Shown here one piece after another: positions 42,300 through 51,361 of a stretch of 64,000 nucleotides of DNA. The position numbers and the translations under genes are program-made. The DNA is from Acidobacteriota bacterium (GTDB lineage Bacteria > Acidobacteriota > Vicinamibacteria > Marinacidobacterales > Marinacidobacteraceae): contig JAJEAO010000032.1 of the NCBI GenBank assembly GCA_022822745.1, forward strand, positions 1 through 64,000, given 5' to 3'. Under the pieces are notes generated by a model that had not been told where the DNA came from, did not search any database, and was given only the letters and a program-made list of their open reading frames with translations. Positions within the stretch are counted from its first letter, which is position 1, and each line of letters opens with the position of its first letter.

Positions 42300-42695
42300 T
42301 CATGGCTCGAAACAGCCGTCCGCAACCCACCACAGACCCCAAGCCTGTTGCCGCTCCCAGCCGCTCCATGGGACGCGCTCCTGGCCCGCGCCGGTCTTCG
42401 CCTGCGGCTCCTCCGCCGCCTCCTCCTCGAGGGGCGCGCGCTTCGCAGGCGTCCCGAGGATCGCCTGCTCGAGCCGTGCGAGGGCCTTTCCATTGGCGAT
42501 CACCTGCTCGCGCAGCGCGGCGATTTCGGCGCTCACGTTGTCGCGAAGCGTCGCGATCTCGGATCGCAGGTCACGGACATCCTCACGGTGATCCTCGCGG
42601 ACTCCCCCGACCTGGAGCACCATGATCCCGGCGAGCGTTGCAGTGGCGCCGAGCACCGACCCGACGATGGTGATGACCGCCGCGGTCCTGCTCAT
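42300..42695 (-). CDS. Small membrane-anchored coiled-coil protein
   Basis: 131 residues from ATG 42695. One N-terminal membrane helix (TAAVITIVGSVLGATATLAG), a charged coiled coil (about 30-75; DVRDLRSEIATLRDNVSAEI) and LARLEQAILGTPAKRAPLEE, then a tail rich in Trp (WSGWERQQAWGLWW). Paralogue of the broken gene 20 bp downstream and of similar build to the gene at 7997-8362 beside Zorya. Divergent from the restriction-modification gene. Its ATG overlaps the stop of the small gene upstream (ATGA). Function unknown; an accessory or anti-toxin-like role in the defence locus is only a guess. Confidence 0.6.
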   Translation of the reverse strand: MSRTAAVITIVGSVLGATATLAGIMVLQVGGVREDHREDVRDLRSEIATLRDNVSAEIAALREQVIANGKALARLEQAILGTPAKRAPLEEEAAEEPQAKTGAGQERVPWSGWERQQAWGLWWVADGCFEP

Positions 42696-42883
42696 GGCGA
42701 GACCTCGGGACTCGGGGAGTCGAGCCCCCCGGCGCGCCGTGGCTCGGGCGGCGGACGGACTGCGATGCTCTCTCGACCCTGTCCGGGAGCGGCATCGTCG
42801 CCGTCGCGAACGCGGAGGCCGGTGACGAGGGTGGCGCGAGCGAGCGCGCCCTGGAGTTCCTCTCGACTCGATCCTGCGGCCAT
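42692..42883 (-). CDS. Small hypothetical protein, first gene of the membrane/coiled-coil operon
   Basis: 63 residues, MAAGSSREELQGALARATLV then a Pro/Arg/Glu-rich half. Its ATG is preceded by AAGGAG with suitable spacing and its TGA overlaps the next gene's ATG, two signs of genuine translation in spite of the biased composition. No family recognised. Confidence 0.4.
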   Translation of the reverse strand: MAAGSSREELQGALARATLVTGLRVRDGDDAAPGQGRESIAVRPPPEPRRAGGLDSPSPEVSP

Positions 42884-43032
42884 GCAGAGCTTCTCCTTGG
42901 GTCTGGCTCCGAAGCGTAGCGCAGAACGCGCCGTCGCGAGGCCAAAGGCGAGAGCGAGTCCTGGTTCCATCGTCGGCGGCCCAAGGCGCATCGAACATGG
43001 GACACTCCCGCGGCCTCGATCCGGGCCCGACG

Positions 43033-46000
43033 ATGAAACCGACTCCCAAGCTCCGGCGCGCCGTCGAGGACTACTTCCGCGAGCTGGCGCGGCTGCGCGC
43101 CACCGGCGGGGCGACCCGGGAGCTGTCCACGTATCCGCCGCTCGTGAACCTCCTGAACGCCGTGGGCGGCGCCCTGAAGCCCAAGGTCTTCTGCGTTCAG
43201 GAACTGGCGGACCAGGGCGCCGGCCACCCCGACGTCGGGCTCTACACCTCGGGGCAGATCCAGCAGGGCCAGCCGCTTCCCGGGCAGATACCGGAGCGAG
43301 GCGTCGTGGAAGTCAAGCCGCCGGAGGACGATCTGGACGGAGTGGCGGCGGGAGATCAGGTCCTTCGCTACCAGTCGCGTTACCGGCTGGTCCTGGTCAC
43401 CAATCTCCGCGAATTCCGACTCGTGGGCTCCGGCCCGGGCGGCGAGGCGAAGACGCTCGAGAAGTGCGAACTGGCCAGGAACGCGTCGCAGTTCCATCGC
43501 CGGCTGGGGAAGCCCAGGGCCTTCGCCCGGGACGCGGGCCCTCGTCTCGTCGAATACCTCGTCCGCGCGCTCACGCACCGAGCCGCGATCGCCGAGCCGA
43601 AGGATCTCGCGTGGCTCCTCGCCTCCTACGCTCGCGACGGCCTTTCACGGGTCGAAGCCGCGGATGAAGGCGCGGCGCTCGAACCGCTCCGCAAGGCGCT
43701 GGAGGAGGCGCTCGACATCCGATTCGAGGGCGCACGGGGGAAGCGGCTCTTCCACTCGACCCTGGTGCAGACCCTCTTCTACGGCATCTTCTCGGCGTGG
43801 GTGCTGTGGGTTCGATCCAACCGCGAGACGTCGGGCTTCGACTGGCGGACGGCGGCGTGGCACCTGCGCGCTCCGGTGCTCCGGGCCCTCTTCCAGCAGT
43901 TCTCCGGTCCAGGGAATCTCCAGTCTCTCGGCCTCGTCGAGGTGCTCGACCAGACGGTGGGCGCGCTGGAACGGGTGGATCGAAAGGCGTTCTTCGCGCG
44001 CTTCCGCGAAGGCGAGGCCGTCCCCTACTTCTACGAGCCGTTCCTCGCCGCCTTCGACCCGGGGCTCCGCAAGCAGCTCGGCGTCTGGTACACGCCGAAC
44101 GAGATCGTCCGCTACATGGTCGCGCGGGTGGACCGGGCCCTGAAGGACGACCTTGGCATCCCCGACGGGTTGGCCGGCGACCAGGTCCATGTGCTCGACC
44201 CGTGCTGCGGGACCGGCGCCTACCTGGCCGAAGTCCTCCGCCGCATCGCGCGGAATCTGGAGAGCAGGGGACTCGGCGCTCTGGTCGGGGCGCAGGTGAA
44301 GGATGCCGCGACGAAGCGGGTCTCCGGCTTCGAGATCATGCCCGCGCCGCTTGTAGTGGCTCATCTGCAGGTCGGTCTCACGATGGAAGAGCTGGGAGCG
44401 CCGCTCTCCGACGGGGATGACGAACGGGTCCGGGTCTTCCTGACAAACGCGCTCACCGGGTGGGAGAAGAAGGGGACGAAGTCGTCCCTGTTCCCCGAAC
44501 TCGCTGAAGAGCGGGAACGAGCCGAGCGCGTGAAGCAGAAGACGCCGATCCTCGTCATTCTCGGCAACCCGCCCTACAACGGTTTCGCCGGGATGGCGGA
44601 GCAGGATGAAGAGCGGAAGCTCACCACGGCCTACCGAAAGACGAAGCAGGCGCCTCCTCCGCGGGGGCAGGGCCTGAACGATCTCTACGTCCGGTTCTTC
44701 CGCGTGGCGGAGCGCCGGATCGTGGAGGGGACGGGGCGCGGGATCGTCTGCTTCATCTCGAACTACTCGTGGCTGGACGGCCTCTCGTTTCCCGGGATGC
44801 GCGAGAGGTACCTGGAAGCCTTCGACCTCGTTCGAGTGGACAATCTGCACGGCGACCGGATCATTTCCGAGTACGCCCCGGACGGGCAGACCAGCGAGAC
44901 CGTCTTCGCGCTGCCCGGACAGTCGCCTGGCATCAAGATCGGGACCAGCATCACCCTGCTGAGCCGATCCCGTGGCTCGACGAGCAACCGACCCGCCACC
45001 GTCCTCTATCGCGACTTCCATGAGGCGAGAGCGGACGCGCGACGTCGCGCTCTGATCCACAGCCTCAGCGAGCCTCGTATGGACTCCGAATACACAGTCC
45101 TGGAGCCGAAACTGGAGCTCGGGCTTCCCTTCAAGCCGATGGCAGTGAGTGAAGACTGGTTCGACTGGCCATCATTGCCCGAGCTGTTCCCGGTGTCGTT
45201 TCCCGGAGTGAAGACAAGCCGCGACGGCTTTCTGGTCGATGTGGATCTGGACCGGCTGAAGACTCGGGTCGAGGACTACTTCGACAAGAGTCTGAGCCAC
45301 GAGGAGATCGCCCGTCGCTATCCGAGCGTAATGAAGGGCAGCGCCCGGTATCGAGGGAGAGCGACGCGGGACGCGCTGCTCAGGCGAGGTGGGCCCACGG
45401 AAGCTGGGTGGGCGCGCTTTGCGTACCGGCCGTTCGATACGCGCTGGCTCTACTGGGAAGCGGAAACCGATCTCCTCGACCGGAAGAGGGCCAACTACCG
45501 ACCCCACGTATTCCCCGGGAACTTGTGGCTGTCAGCCGGTCAGCATCTCCGGAAAGGAGCGGCCGAGCCGCAGGCAGACTTCACCACGAGTATCGGCTCT
45601 CTTCACGTGATGGAACGAGGCGCCAACTGGTTTCCTGGCTGGCTCTACAACAGCGCGATGGCCACCGGCAGCATCAGGCGGCGACCGAATCTCAGCTCGA
45701 CAGCGAAGCGCTACCTGAGTCGCATCGGGTGCGACACGTCGGACCTCTTCCATCATGTGCTTGCCACGCTCCACGCTCGTGCCTATCGGACCTCCAACCG
45801 TGGAGGCCTCCGCATGGGCTGGCCGCGGATCCCGCTGCCGGGCTGGCCGGATGGGCGAACTGAAGGCGCGACGGAACAGCTTCGAGCATCGGCGGCGCGG
45901 GGCCGCGAACTGGCGCGGCTGCTGGATCCCGATACTCCCGTCCCTGGGGTCACGGAAGGGGCACTCCGTCCGGAGATGGCCTCGATCGCCGTCCCCACCA

Positions 46001-46367
46001 CGGTGGACGGTAGCAACATGACCGGGGCCGACTTCGCCGTGACCGCCGGATGGGGACACTTCGGGGCGGGCGACGCGGTCATGCCGGGAACCGGCCGTGC
46101 AGTAAGGTCAGCCCCCCCCCCGACGCGACACAAACGGGCACATCCAAGTGGACTTGGGACATATGGCGCATCGACCGTGCTCACTGGCGGAACGTCCCCG
46201 ACGCGGTCTGGAACTACCGCCTCGGTGGCTACCAGGTGCTGAAGAAGTGGCTCTCCTACCGCGAACGCCGGGTTCTGAAGCGACCCTTGAAGCCGGAAGA
46301 GGTCCAGCACTTCACCGATACCGCCCGCCGCATCGCCGCCATCCTGCTGCTCACGACCAGGCTCTGA
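43033..46367 (+). CDS. Type IIG/ISP-like restriction-modification enzyme, frameshifted at a C10 tract
   Basis: Single-chain nuclease-methyltransferase of about 1110 codons. N-terminal PD-(D/E)xK-like nuclease with GVVEVKPPEDD (E93, K95); adenine-methyltransferase motif I LDPCCGTGAYLAEVL at 388 and catalytic NPPY at 512-515; the C-terminal half is the type ISP-like target-recognition part (FAYRPFDTRWLYWE, then VTAGWGHFGAG). At 46112-46121 ten C shift the frame: as read, translation leaves the family sequence and stops at 46240-46242 after about 40 foreign residues. The +1-nt frame (stop 46365-46367) carries the expected ending AHWRNVPDAVWNYRLGGYQV. One extra C, or two fewer, would restore it. 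ATG 43033 is chosen; ATG 42997 would add twelve residues. No separate specificity or helicase gene nearby. Confidence 0.82.
46112..46121 (+). repeat. Homopolymer C10 inside the restriction-modification gene
   Basis: Ten consecutive C at the exact point where the reading frame must change to keep the family C-terminus. It is the longest C run I noticed in the window. Either a phase-variation tract or a base-calling error. Confidence 0.75.
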
Positions 46368-46386
46368 CTGCGCCGTGGCGCAGGCG

Positions 46387-47334
46387 TTACGGCGAGCGGG
46401 GGTGGACGGCGGGGACGCCGATGCGGATGAGGAGTTCCCGGAGTTCCTCGCGCTCGGATTCGTCGAGCCGGCGCGTGGGGAGCCGGCTGGGACCGCCCTT
46501 CCTGCCGGTCAGCTCCAGCGCGGCGTTGACAACCGGGCTTTCCGCTCCGGTGCGACGCCACATCCGTACCCGGAACTCGTACCACGGCCAGTTGACCGCG
46601 CTCAGCTTCCGCTGCGCCGCCGGGTAATCGCCCGCCTCGAGGAGGCGGAACACTTCGAGGTCGTGCTCGGGCCAGACGGTCGCGAGGTGGGTGATGTAGC
46701 CCCGCCCGCCGAGCATGTGGGTCATGACCGGGAGCCCGTAGTTGTCTATGACGGCGAGAGTCTTCCCGAACCGCTCCACGCCGCGCTGGTACTGGAGCGC
46801 GCCGCGCGCCGTGGACCACTTGAGCGCCAGGCAGCGGGGCAGTTCGGCGAGCCGCCCGACCTCTTCGAGCGTCATGTCGTACCCCTCCCAGTGGGTGTTG
46901 TAGATCATGACGCCCAGCGTGCTCGTGGCCTCGTGGACCGCTTCGAACAACCGGTGGCAGTCTCCGGCCGACGACTCGTAGTAGTAGCCGGGGGCGAACT
47001 GGATTCCCCAGGCCCCGATGTCTTCGGCGAAGCGCGCGAGCTCGATCGAGACGGCGGGATTCGTGTCCTGCGCTCCGACGACGACCGGCGCCCGCCCGTC
47101 GGCCGCGCGCGCGACGGTTTCGCTCACCGCTTTCCGTTCTTCGAGCGTCAGCATCGGGAAGTCGCCTCCGGCGCCGGCGGCGAGCAGCGCGCCGCTGCCC
47201 GTCCGGATCCCGCGGTCCACGACATACCGCACGTTCTCCCGAATCGCGTCGTGATCCACGCCGAGATCCTCGTGGTAGTGGGTGAGGACCGGGATCAGCG
47301 GCCCGCAGATGGTGCTCCTGGCGTCGGCCGACAT
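46387..47334 (-). CDS. Dihydrodipicolinate synthase (DapA)-family aldolase
   Basis: 315 residues, TIM-barrel class I aldolase/lyase. Schiff-base Lys in LALKWSTARGALQ near 170, Tyr in VMIYNTHWEGYD near 143. The usual GTTGE motif of true DapA is replaced by GAGGDFPMLTLEERKA near 53, so it probably acts on another 2-oxoacid or sugar acid rather than in lysine synthesis. Convergent with the restriction-modification gene; divergent from the sodium symporter, which may import its substrate. ATG 47334. Confidence 0.8.
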   Translation of the reverse strand: MSADARSTICGPLIPVLTHYHEDLGVDHDAIRENVRYVVDRGIRTGSGALLAAGAGGDFPMLTLEERKAVSETVARAADGRAPVVVGAQDTNPAVSIELARFAEDIGAWGIQFAPGYYYESSAGDCHRLFEAVHEATSTLGVMIYNTHWEGYDMTLEEVGRLAELPRCLALKWSTARGALQYQRGVERFGKTLAVIDNYGLPVMTHMLGGRGYITHLATVWPEHDLEVFRLLEAGDYPAAQRKLSAVNWPWYEFRVRMWRRTGAESPVVNAALELTGRKGGPSRLPTRRLDESEREELRELLIRIGVPAVHPRSP

Positions 47335-47383
47335 CGTGGCTCCGTCCTCCTTCCGTTGGGGGCCGTGTTATACCGGAGGCAGC

Positions 47384-48901
47384 ATGAATCCGGGTCTGGC
47401 CGCAGCCGATGGGCTCGTCCTCGGCGCCTACGTGGGTCTCACGCTCTGGCTGGGGTGGTTCTACGGACGGCGTCAGTCCTCGACCCGCGAGTACTTCGTC
47501 GGAAGCGGCCGGATGCACCCGGTCGCCATCGGGGTCTCGCTGTTCGCGACGCTGGTCAGCACCGTCTCGTATCTGTCGGTGCCCGGGGAGACGCTCGGAC
47601 GCGGGCCGGTGCTGCTGGTCCAGCTCCTCGCGCTGCCGCTCGTCTATCTCGTCGTCGGCTACGGCCTGCTCCCCGCCTACATGAGACACCGGGTGACGAG
47701 CGCCTACGAACTCCTCGAAGTGCGCCTCGGCGCCGGGGCCCGGCTCCTCGGGGCGACGATGTTCCTCGCGCTCCGCCTGGCGTGGATGTCGCTCGTCGTG
47801 TATGCGGCATCGGTCGCGCTCACGGTCATGATCGGCGCCGGCCCTTCCGCCGTTCCGCTCGTGGTCGTGTTCACAGCCGCCGTGGCCGTGGCCTACACCT
47901 CGGTGGGTGGCCTGCGGGCGGTCGTGGTGACGGACTGCATCCAGTCGCTCCTGCTCTTCGGGGGAGCGCTCCTGGTGCTCGGCATCGTGACCGTGGAGCT
48001 CGGCGGCTTCGAGTGGTTTCCGACGACCTGGCGCGACAACTGGGACTCGCAACCGCTGTTCAGCCTGGATCCGGCCACGCGCGTGACCGCGTTCGGAACC
48101 GTGATCTCCACGATGGTCTGGTACGTGGCCACCGCCGGAGGGGACCAGGTCTCGGTCCAGCGGTTCATGGCGACGACGGACCTCCGCGCGGCGCGAAGGG
48201 CCTACGGGACGCAGCTCGTGGCCATCGCCGTCGTCACGACGGTCCTGGCGCTCGTCGGTGTGGCTCTTCTCGGCTACTTCGAGTCCTTCCCCGAGCAGCT
48301 CGGCGCCGGCATGTCGTTGCGGGCCGACGCCGATCAGGTGTTCCCGTTCTTCATCGCGAACCGGCTCCCGAGCGGCATCGCCGGTCTCGTCGTGGCCGCC
48401 ATGTTCGCCGCCGCCATGTCCAGCGTGGACTCGGGCGTGAACTCGATCTCGGCGGTGGTGCTGACCGACTTCCTCGGGCGTTCGCGGAAGCAGCCGCGTG
48501 ACGATGCGGCTCAGCTCCGCCTGGCCCGCCGGCTCGCCGTCGCGACCGGAGCGCTGATCGTGCTCGGGAGCTTCCTCATGGAGCGCGTCCCCGGGAACAT
48601 CACCGAGGTGACTTCGAAGACGTCGAATCTCCTCACGGCGCCGATCTTCGGCCTGTTTCTCTTCGCGCTGTTCCTCCCGCGAGTGCGACCGTCGGGGGCC
48701 TGGATCGGGACCGCGGCGGGACTCGCGGCGGCCGTGCTGGTCGCGTTCTCCGGACCGATCTTCGGCATGGATCCGGAGACCGGCGGCGACCCGGTGAGCT
48801 TCCAGTGGGTCGCCTCCGTCTCTCTCCTCGTTCAGGTCGTTGTCGGATGGGCGGTGAGCGTGGCGCTCGAGAAGCGGGCGCCGGCGGGGAGGGACACATG
48901 A
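47384..48901 (+). CDS. Sodium:solute symporter (SSS family)
   Basis: 505 residues from ATG 47384 after GGAGG; about 13 membrane helices. Family motifs: REYFVGSGRMHPVAIGVSLF near 31, AVAVAYTSVGGLRAVVVTDC near 165, and the Na+-site helix LVVAAMFAAAMSSVDSGVNS near 330. SSS carriers couple uptake of sugars, sialic acids, amino acids or vitamins to Na+. The divergent DapA-family gene hints at a sugar-acid type substrate, by inference only. Stop overlaps the next ATG. Confidence 0.9.
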   Translation: MNPGLAAADGLVLGAYVGLTLWLGWFYGRRQSSTREYFVGSGRMHPVAIGVSLFATLVSTVSYLSVPGETLGRGPVLLVQLLALPLVYLVVGYGLLPAYMRHRVTSAYELLEVRLGAGARLLGATMFLALRLAWMSLVVYAASVALTVMIGAGPSAVPLVVVFTAAVAVAYTSVGGLRAVVVTDCIQSLLLFGGALLVLGIVTVELGGFEWFPTTWRDNWDSQPLFSLDPATRVTAFGTVISTMVWYVATAGGDQVSVQRFMATTDLRAARRAYGTQLVAIAVVTTVLALVGVALLGYFESFPEQLGAGMSLRADADQVFPFFIANRLPSGIAGLVVAAMFAAAMSSVDSGVNSISAVVLTDFLGRSRKQPRDDAAQLRLARRLAVATGALIVLGSFLMERVPGNITEVTSKTSNLLTAPIFGLFLFALFLPRVRPSGAWIGTAAGLAAAVLVAFSGPIFGMDPETGGDPVSFQWVASVSLLVQVVVGWAVSVALEKRAPAGRDT

Positions 48902-49293
48902 CGCGCCGCTCTGGACATAATCGGTCCATGATCCGCTTTCTCGCGGCCGCCCTCCTGCTCGCCTTCCAGGTCGGCATGATCGGCTACGCGCGCTTTGTTC
49001 CCTCCCGCTATTTCTGCTGGGCCCCGATGGACTCGCAGAACCTCTACGAGATCACCGTCGTGATCGCCGGGCGGGAGCTCGGGACCGAGGAGATCGAGGC
49101 GCGTTACCGCCAGCCCGCGGTCGGAGGCAACTGGCAGGCCATCCAGCACGTGCTCGACAAGGTCCGGCAGTACGAGGAGACCTACGGCCGCGATGACGGC
49201 GCCGAAGTCACCGTCAGCTACACGGTGAACGGGCATCCCCGCGAGACCTGGATGTGGCCCCGTGAAGCGCCCGCCGCCGGTCCGGCCGAGTGA
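48898..49293 (+). CDS. Small membrane or secreted protein of unknown function
   Basis: 131 residues from ATG 48898, overlapping the symporter stop (ATGA); ATG 48928 is an alternative. One N-terminal hydrophobic helix (FLAAALLLAFQVGMIGYARF) and a soluble part with SQNLYEITVVIAGRELGTEE and EVTVSYTVNGHPRETW. It overlaps the HTTM-DCC gene by four bases, so the two are probably co-translated and may act together. No family recognised. Confidence 0.7.
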   Translation: MTRRSGHNRSMIRFLAAALLLAFQVGMIGYARFVPSRYFCWAPMDSQNLYEITVVIAGRELGTEEIEARYRQPAVGGNWQAIQHVLDKVRQYEETYGRDDGAEVTVSYTVNGHPRETWMWPREAPAAGPAE

Positions 49294-50474
49294 CTTCGAC
49301 GGCGTCGTGGAATCCGCTGCGGCTCTCGGGAACTCGGCTTCCCGCGCCACTGCTGCTCGCGGCGAAGCTGATCGTGATCACGATGCTCGCGACCGGCCAC
49401 GTGAGCACGCTGCCCGATCCGTTCCTGCCGTTCCTGCCCGTGTTCGACCGGATCGGCAACCCCGATCTCTTCCGAAGACTGCTTCAGATCCTGTTCCTCG
49501 CCGGTTCGATCGCCCTGCTGCTGAACCGCCGGGTGCGGCTCGCATCCTTCGTGGTCGGCGTCACGATCCTCGTCGGGATCGCGTCGTCGCGGATCTACTG
49601 GGCCAACAACACCTTCTTCTGCGGCGCGGTTCTCGCTCTCATCGGGCTCCACACTTCGCCGCGATCCGTCTGGCTGCTGCGCATTCAGGTGGCGATGATC
49701 TACTTCGGCGCCGGACTGAACAAGATCCTCGACCCGGACTGGCTCTCCGGCCAGTTCTTCGAGCACTGGGCCGTCGAGAACCTCCAGCACGATCTCTACA
49801 TCCGCGTCGCGGCGCTGCTCCCGCCCATGGCGCTTGCGAAGTTCCTGTGCTGGGCGACGATCGCGACCGAACTGAGTCTCTCCGTCGGGTTCGCGGCGCG
49901 GCCACTGTGGCCCTTCGCGATCTGGCTCGGCCTCCTGTTCCACGTCTCGATGACGGTTTTCACCGGCATCACCTTCGTCCTGTTTCTCTATGTCGCGCCG
50001 GCTGCGTACTTCGCGTTCGCCCGGTGGCCCCGCGTGAGGACCGAGGTTCTCTACGATGGAGACTGCGGCATCTGCGCGAAGACGAGACGCTGGTTCGAAG
50101 CCTTCGACTTCGAGAGCGCCTTCCGGTGGACGCCGTACCAGACGGGCGCGGGGGATCGCCTCGGCATCTCGCGGACGGCGCTTGCCGACCGCCTGCATGT
50201 CGTCGTGGACGGCGAGCGCATCACGCAGGGCTTCGTCGCGTTCAAGACGATGCTGCTCCTGAATCCCCTCACCTGGTTCGCCATGCTCGCCGTGCTGCTG
50301 AGCCTCCACTGGGGGCCGGCGTGGGCCCGGAGCTTCGTCATCGTCGGGATGATCGGGTTCTTCTTCCCCGCGTTCGACCGCGTCGGCCAGGCGGCGTACG
50401 ACCTGGTTGCGCGCAACCGGAACCGGCTGGCCGGGGCGCCGTCTGCCTGTGATGTCCCGATGGGGCGACAGTAG
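49290..50474 (+). CDS. HTTM membrane protein fused to a DCC thiol-oxidoreductase domain
   Basis: 394 residues from GTG 49290. Residues 1-245 form a multi-helix HTTM-like region (horizontally transferred transmembrane domain, related to vitamin K-dependent gamma-carboxylase), e.g. RIQVAMIYFGAGLNKILDPD. Residues about 253-345 carry a DCC domain beginning VLYDGDCGICAKTRRWFEAF with its CxxC motif, a putative thiol-disulphide module. Further hydrophobic helices follow (FVIVGMIGFFFPAFDRVG). The combination recurs in predicted envelope oxidoreductases; activity unknown. Confidence 0.78.
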   Translation: MTSTASWNPLRLSGTRLPAPLLLAAKLIVITMLATGHVSTLPDPFLPFLPVFDRIGNPDLFRRLLQILFLAGSIALLLNRRVRLASFVVGVTILVGIASSRIYWANNTFFCGAVLALIGLHTSPRSVWLLRIQVAMIYFGAGLNKILDPDWLSGQFFEHWAVENLQHDLYIRVAALLPPMALAKFLCWATIATELSLSVGFAARPLWPFAIWLGLLFHVSMTVFTGITFVLFLYVAPAAYFAFARWPRVRTEVLYDGDCGICAKTRRWFEAFDFESAFRWTPYQTGAGDRLGISRTALADRLHVVVDGERITQGFVAFKTMLLLNPLTWFAMLAVLLSLHWGPAWARSFVIVGMIGFFFPAFDRVGQAAYDLVARNRNRLAGAPSACDVPMGRQ

Positions 50475-50499
50475 CGGCGCCTGTCATTCCATGCCGGGC

Positions 50500-50536
50500 G
50501 GGCCGCTACCGCGAGAACCGGCCCGGCGCGCCGGCG
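50500..50536. repeat. Intergenic repeat, GGCCGCTACCGCG module, copy 2
   Basis: Nearly identical to 12844-12878 and 58255-58289. Lies between the HTTM-DCC gene and atpI (convergent). Confidence 0.8.
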
Positions 50537-50565
50537 CTGGCAGCCCCCGGTCGAGGAGGCGCGGT

Positions 50566-50583
50566 GCCGGTCTGGAGACCGGC
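50566..50583. repeat. Hairpin repeat GCCGGTCTGGAGACCGGC
   Basis: Perfect 8-bp inverted repeat around GG. Same layout as the hairpins at 33598 (GCCAGTCT/AGACTGGC) and 58141 (GCCGCTCT/AGAGCGGC); where one arm differs, the other carries the matching change. It is followed by TTCTCCCGGTGGGGG, as in the 33.5-kb units. Located downstream of both convergent genes, a possible bidirectional terminator. Confidence 0.8.
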
Positions 50584-50636
50584 CAGTTCTCCCGGTGGGG
50601 GCCTCCATAGAGGCCGGCGCTCCATAGAGGGGCGGG

Positions 50637-51041
50637 TCAGAGTCGGCTGGCGCGGGCCGCCTCGAGGACGATGGCGAGCAGCGGCGCTCCCAGCCCCACC
50701 ACGATGCCGATCGGATGGGCATTCCACCACGCAATCAAGGCCATCAGGACGGCGGCGAGGAGGGAGTAGCGGACGATCGTGAACAGCGCGGTCGCGACCG
50801 CGGCCCGGCCCGACAGGGTGGCGCCGAGACCGGCGACCATCCGGCGCAGCAGGAGGAGGTTCCCGATCGTGACGGCCGAGCCTGCGAGCACCGAGAGCCC
50901 GATGCGTGGCCCGAGACCGAGGCCCAGGATTCCGGCTGCGAGCGCGAACGCCGTGGCCCGGCGAACGACGCGGCTCTCCCCGGCGACGGAGCCCGTCGAG
51001 CGCTTCGCGGGCGCGGGATCAGGAGCCCCGGTCGCTGTCAT
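50637..51041 (-). CDS. atpI: ATP synthase subunit I
   Basis: 134 residues, four hydrophobic helices (ATAFALAAGILGLGLGPRIG, LSVLAGSAVTIGNLLLLRRM, ALFTIVRYSLLAAVLMALIA, NAHPIGIVVGLGAPLLAIVL), the usual build of the AtpI assembly factor of the F-type synthase. ATG 51041 lies inside the end of atpZ (22-nt overlap). Canonically atpB follows, but here it is 9 kb away; a tail of a related atpI lies beside that atpB. Confidence 0.8.
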   Translation of the reverse strand: MTATGAPDPAPAKRSTGSVAGESRVVRRATAFALAAGILGLGLGPRIGLSVLAGSAVTIGNLLLLRRMVAGLGATLSGRAAVATALFTIVRYSLLAAVLMALIAWWNAHPIGIVVGLGAPLLAIVLEAARASRL

Positions 51042-51285
51042 CCGATGTCTCCGACTCGGCGGCGGCGCGCGACGCGGCCCGAATCACGTTGCGGAGCCCG
51101 GCGACGATGCCCAACCCGAGGAAGAGCAGGAAGAGCCAGGGTGCGGTGCCGAGGCTCCGGTCGAGGAACCAGCCGATCAGCGCGCCGCCGACCACGGCGA
51201 AGGGAACCGAGAACCCGAGGCTCAGGAGATCCATGAGCCGCGCCCGCGGGGCGACCGGTGGGTCCGGAGACGACCGGGCCGTCAC
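51019..51285 (-). CDS. atpZ: AtpZ/AtpQ-like F0F1-ATPase accessory protein
   Basis: 88 residues, GTG start, two membrane helices: LLSLGFSVPFAVVGGALIGW then FLDRSLGTAPWLFLLFLGLG, matching the small AtpZ/AtpI proteins that precede atp operons and are linked to Mg2+ or assembly. The acidic/Ser C-terminus overlaps atpI. Sits 76 bp downstream of nuoM on the same strand. Confidence 0.78.
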   Translation of the reverse strand: MTARSSPDPPVAPRARLMDLLSLGFSVPFAVVGGALIGWFLDRSLGTAPWLFLLFLGLGIVAGLRNVIRAASRAAAESETSDDSDRGS

Positions 51286-51361
51286 GACGGGCCCGCTGCC
51301 GGCGGCTTGCCGGCGCCCGCATCACCGGGAGCGCTCCGCAACCGGAGTCTCCCCGCGGGGC

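Noticed and set aside
46387-47334. Lysine-pathway dapA
   Set aside because: The GTTGE motif is not kept and no lysine genes are near, so only the family name is given.
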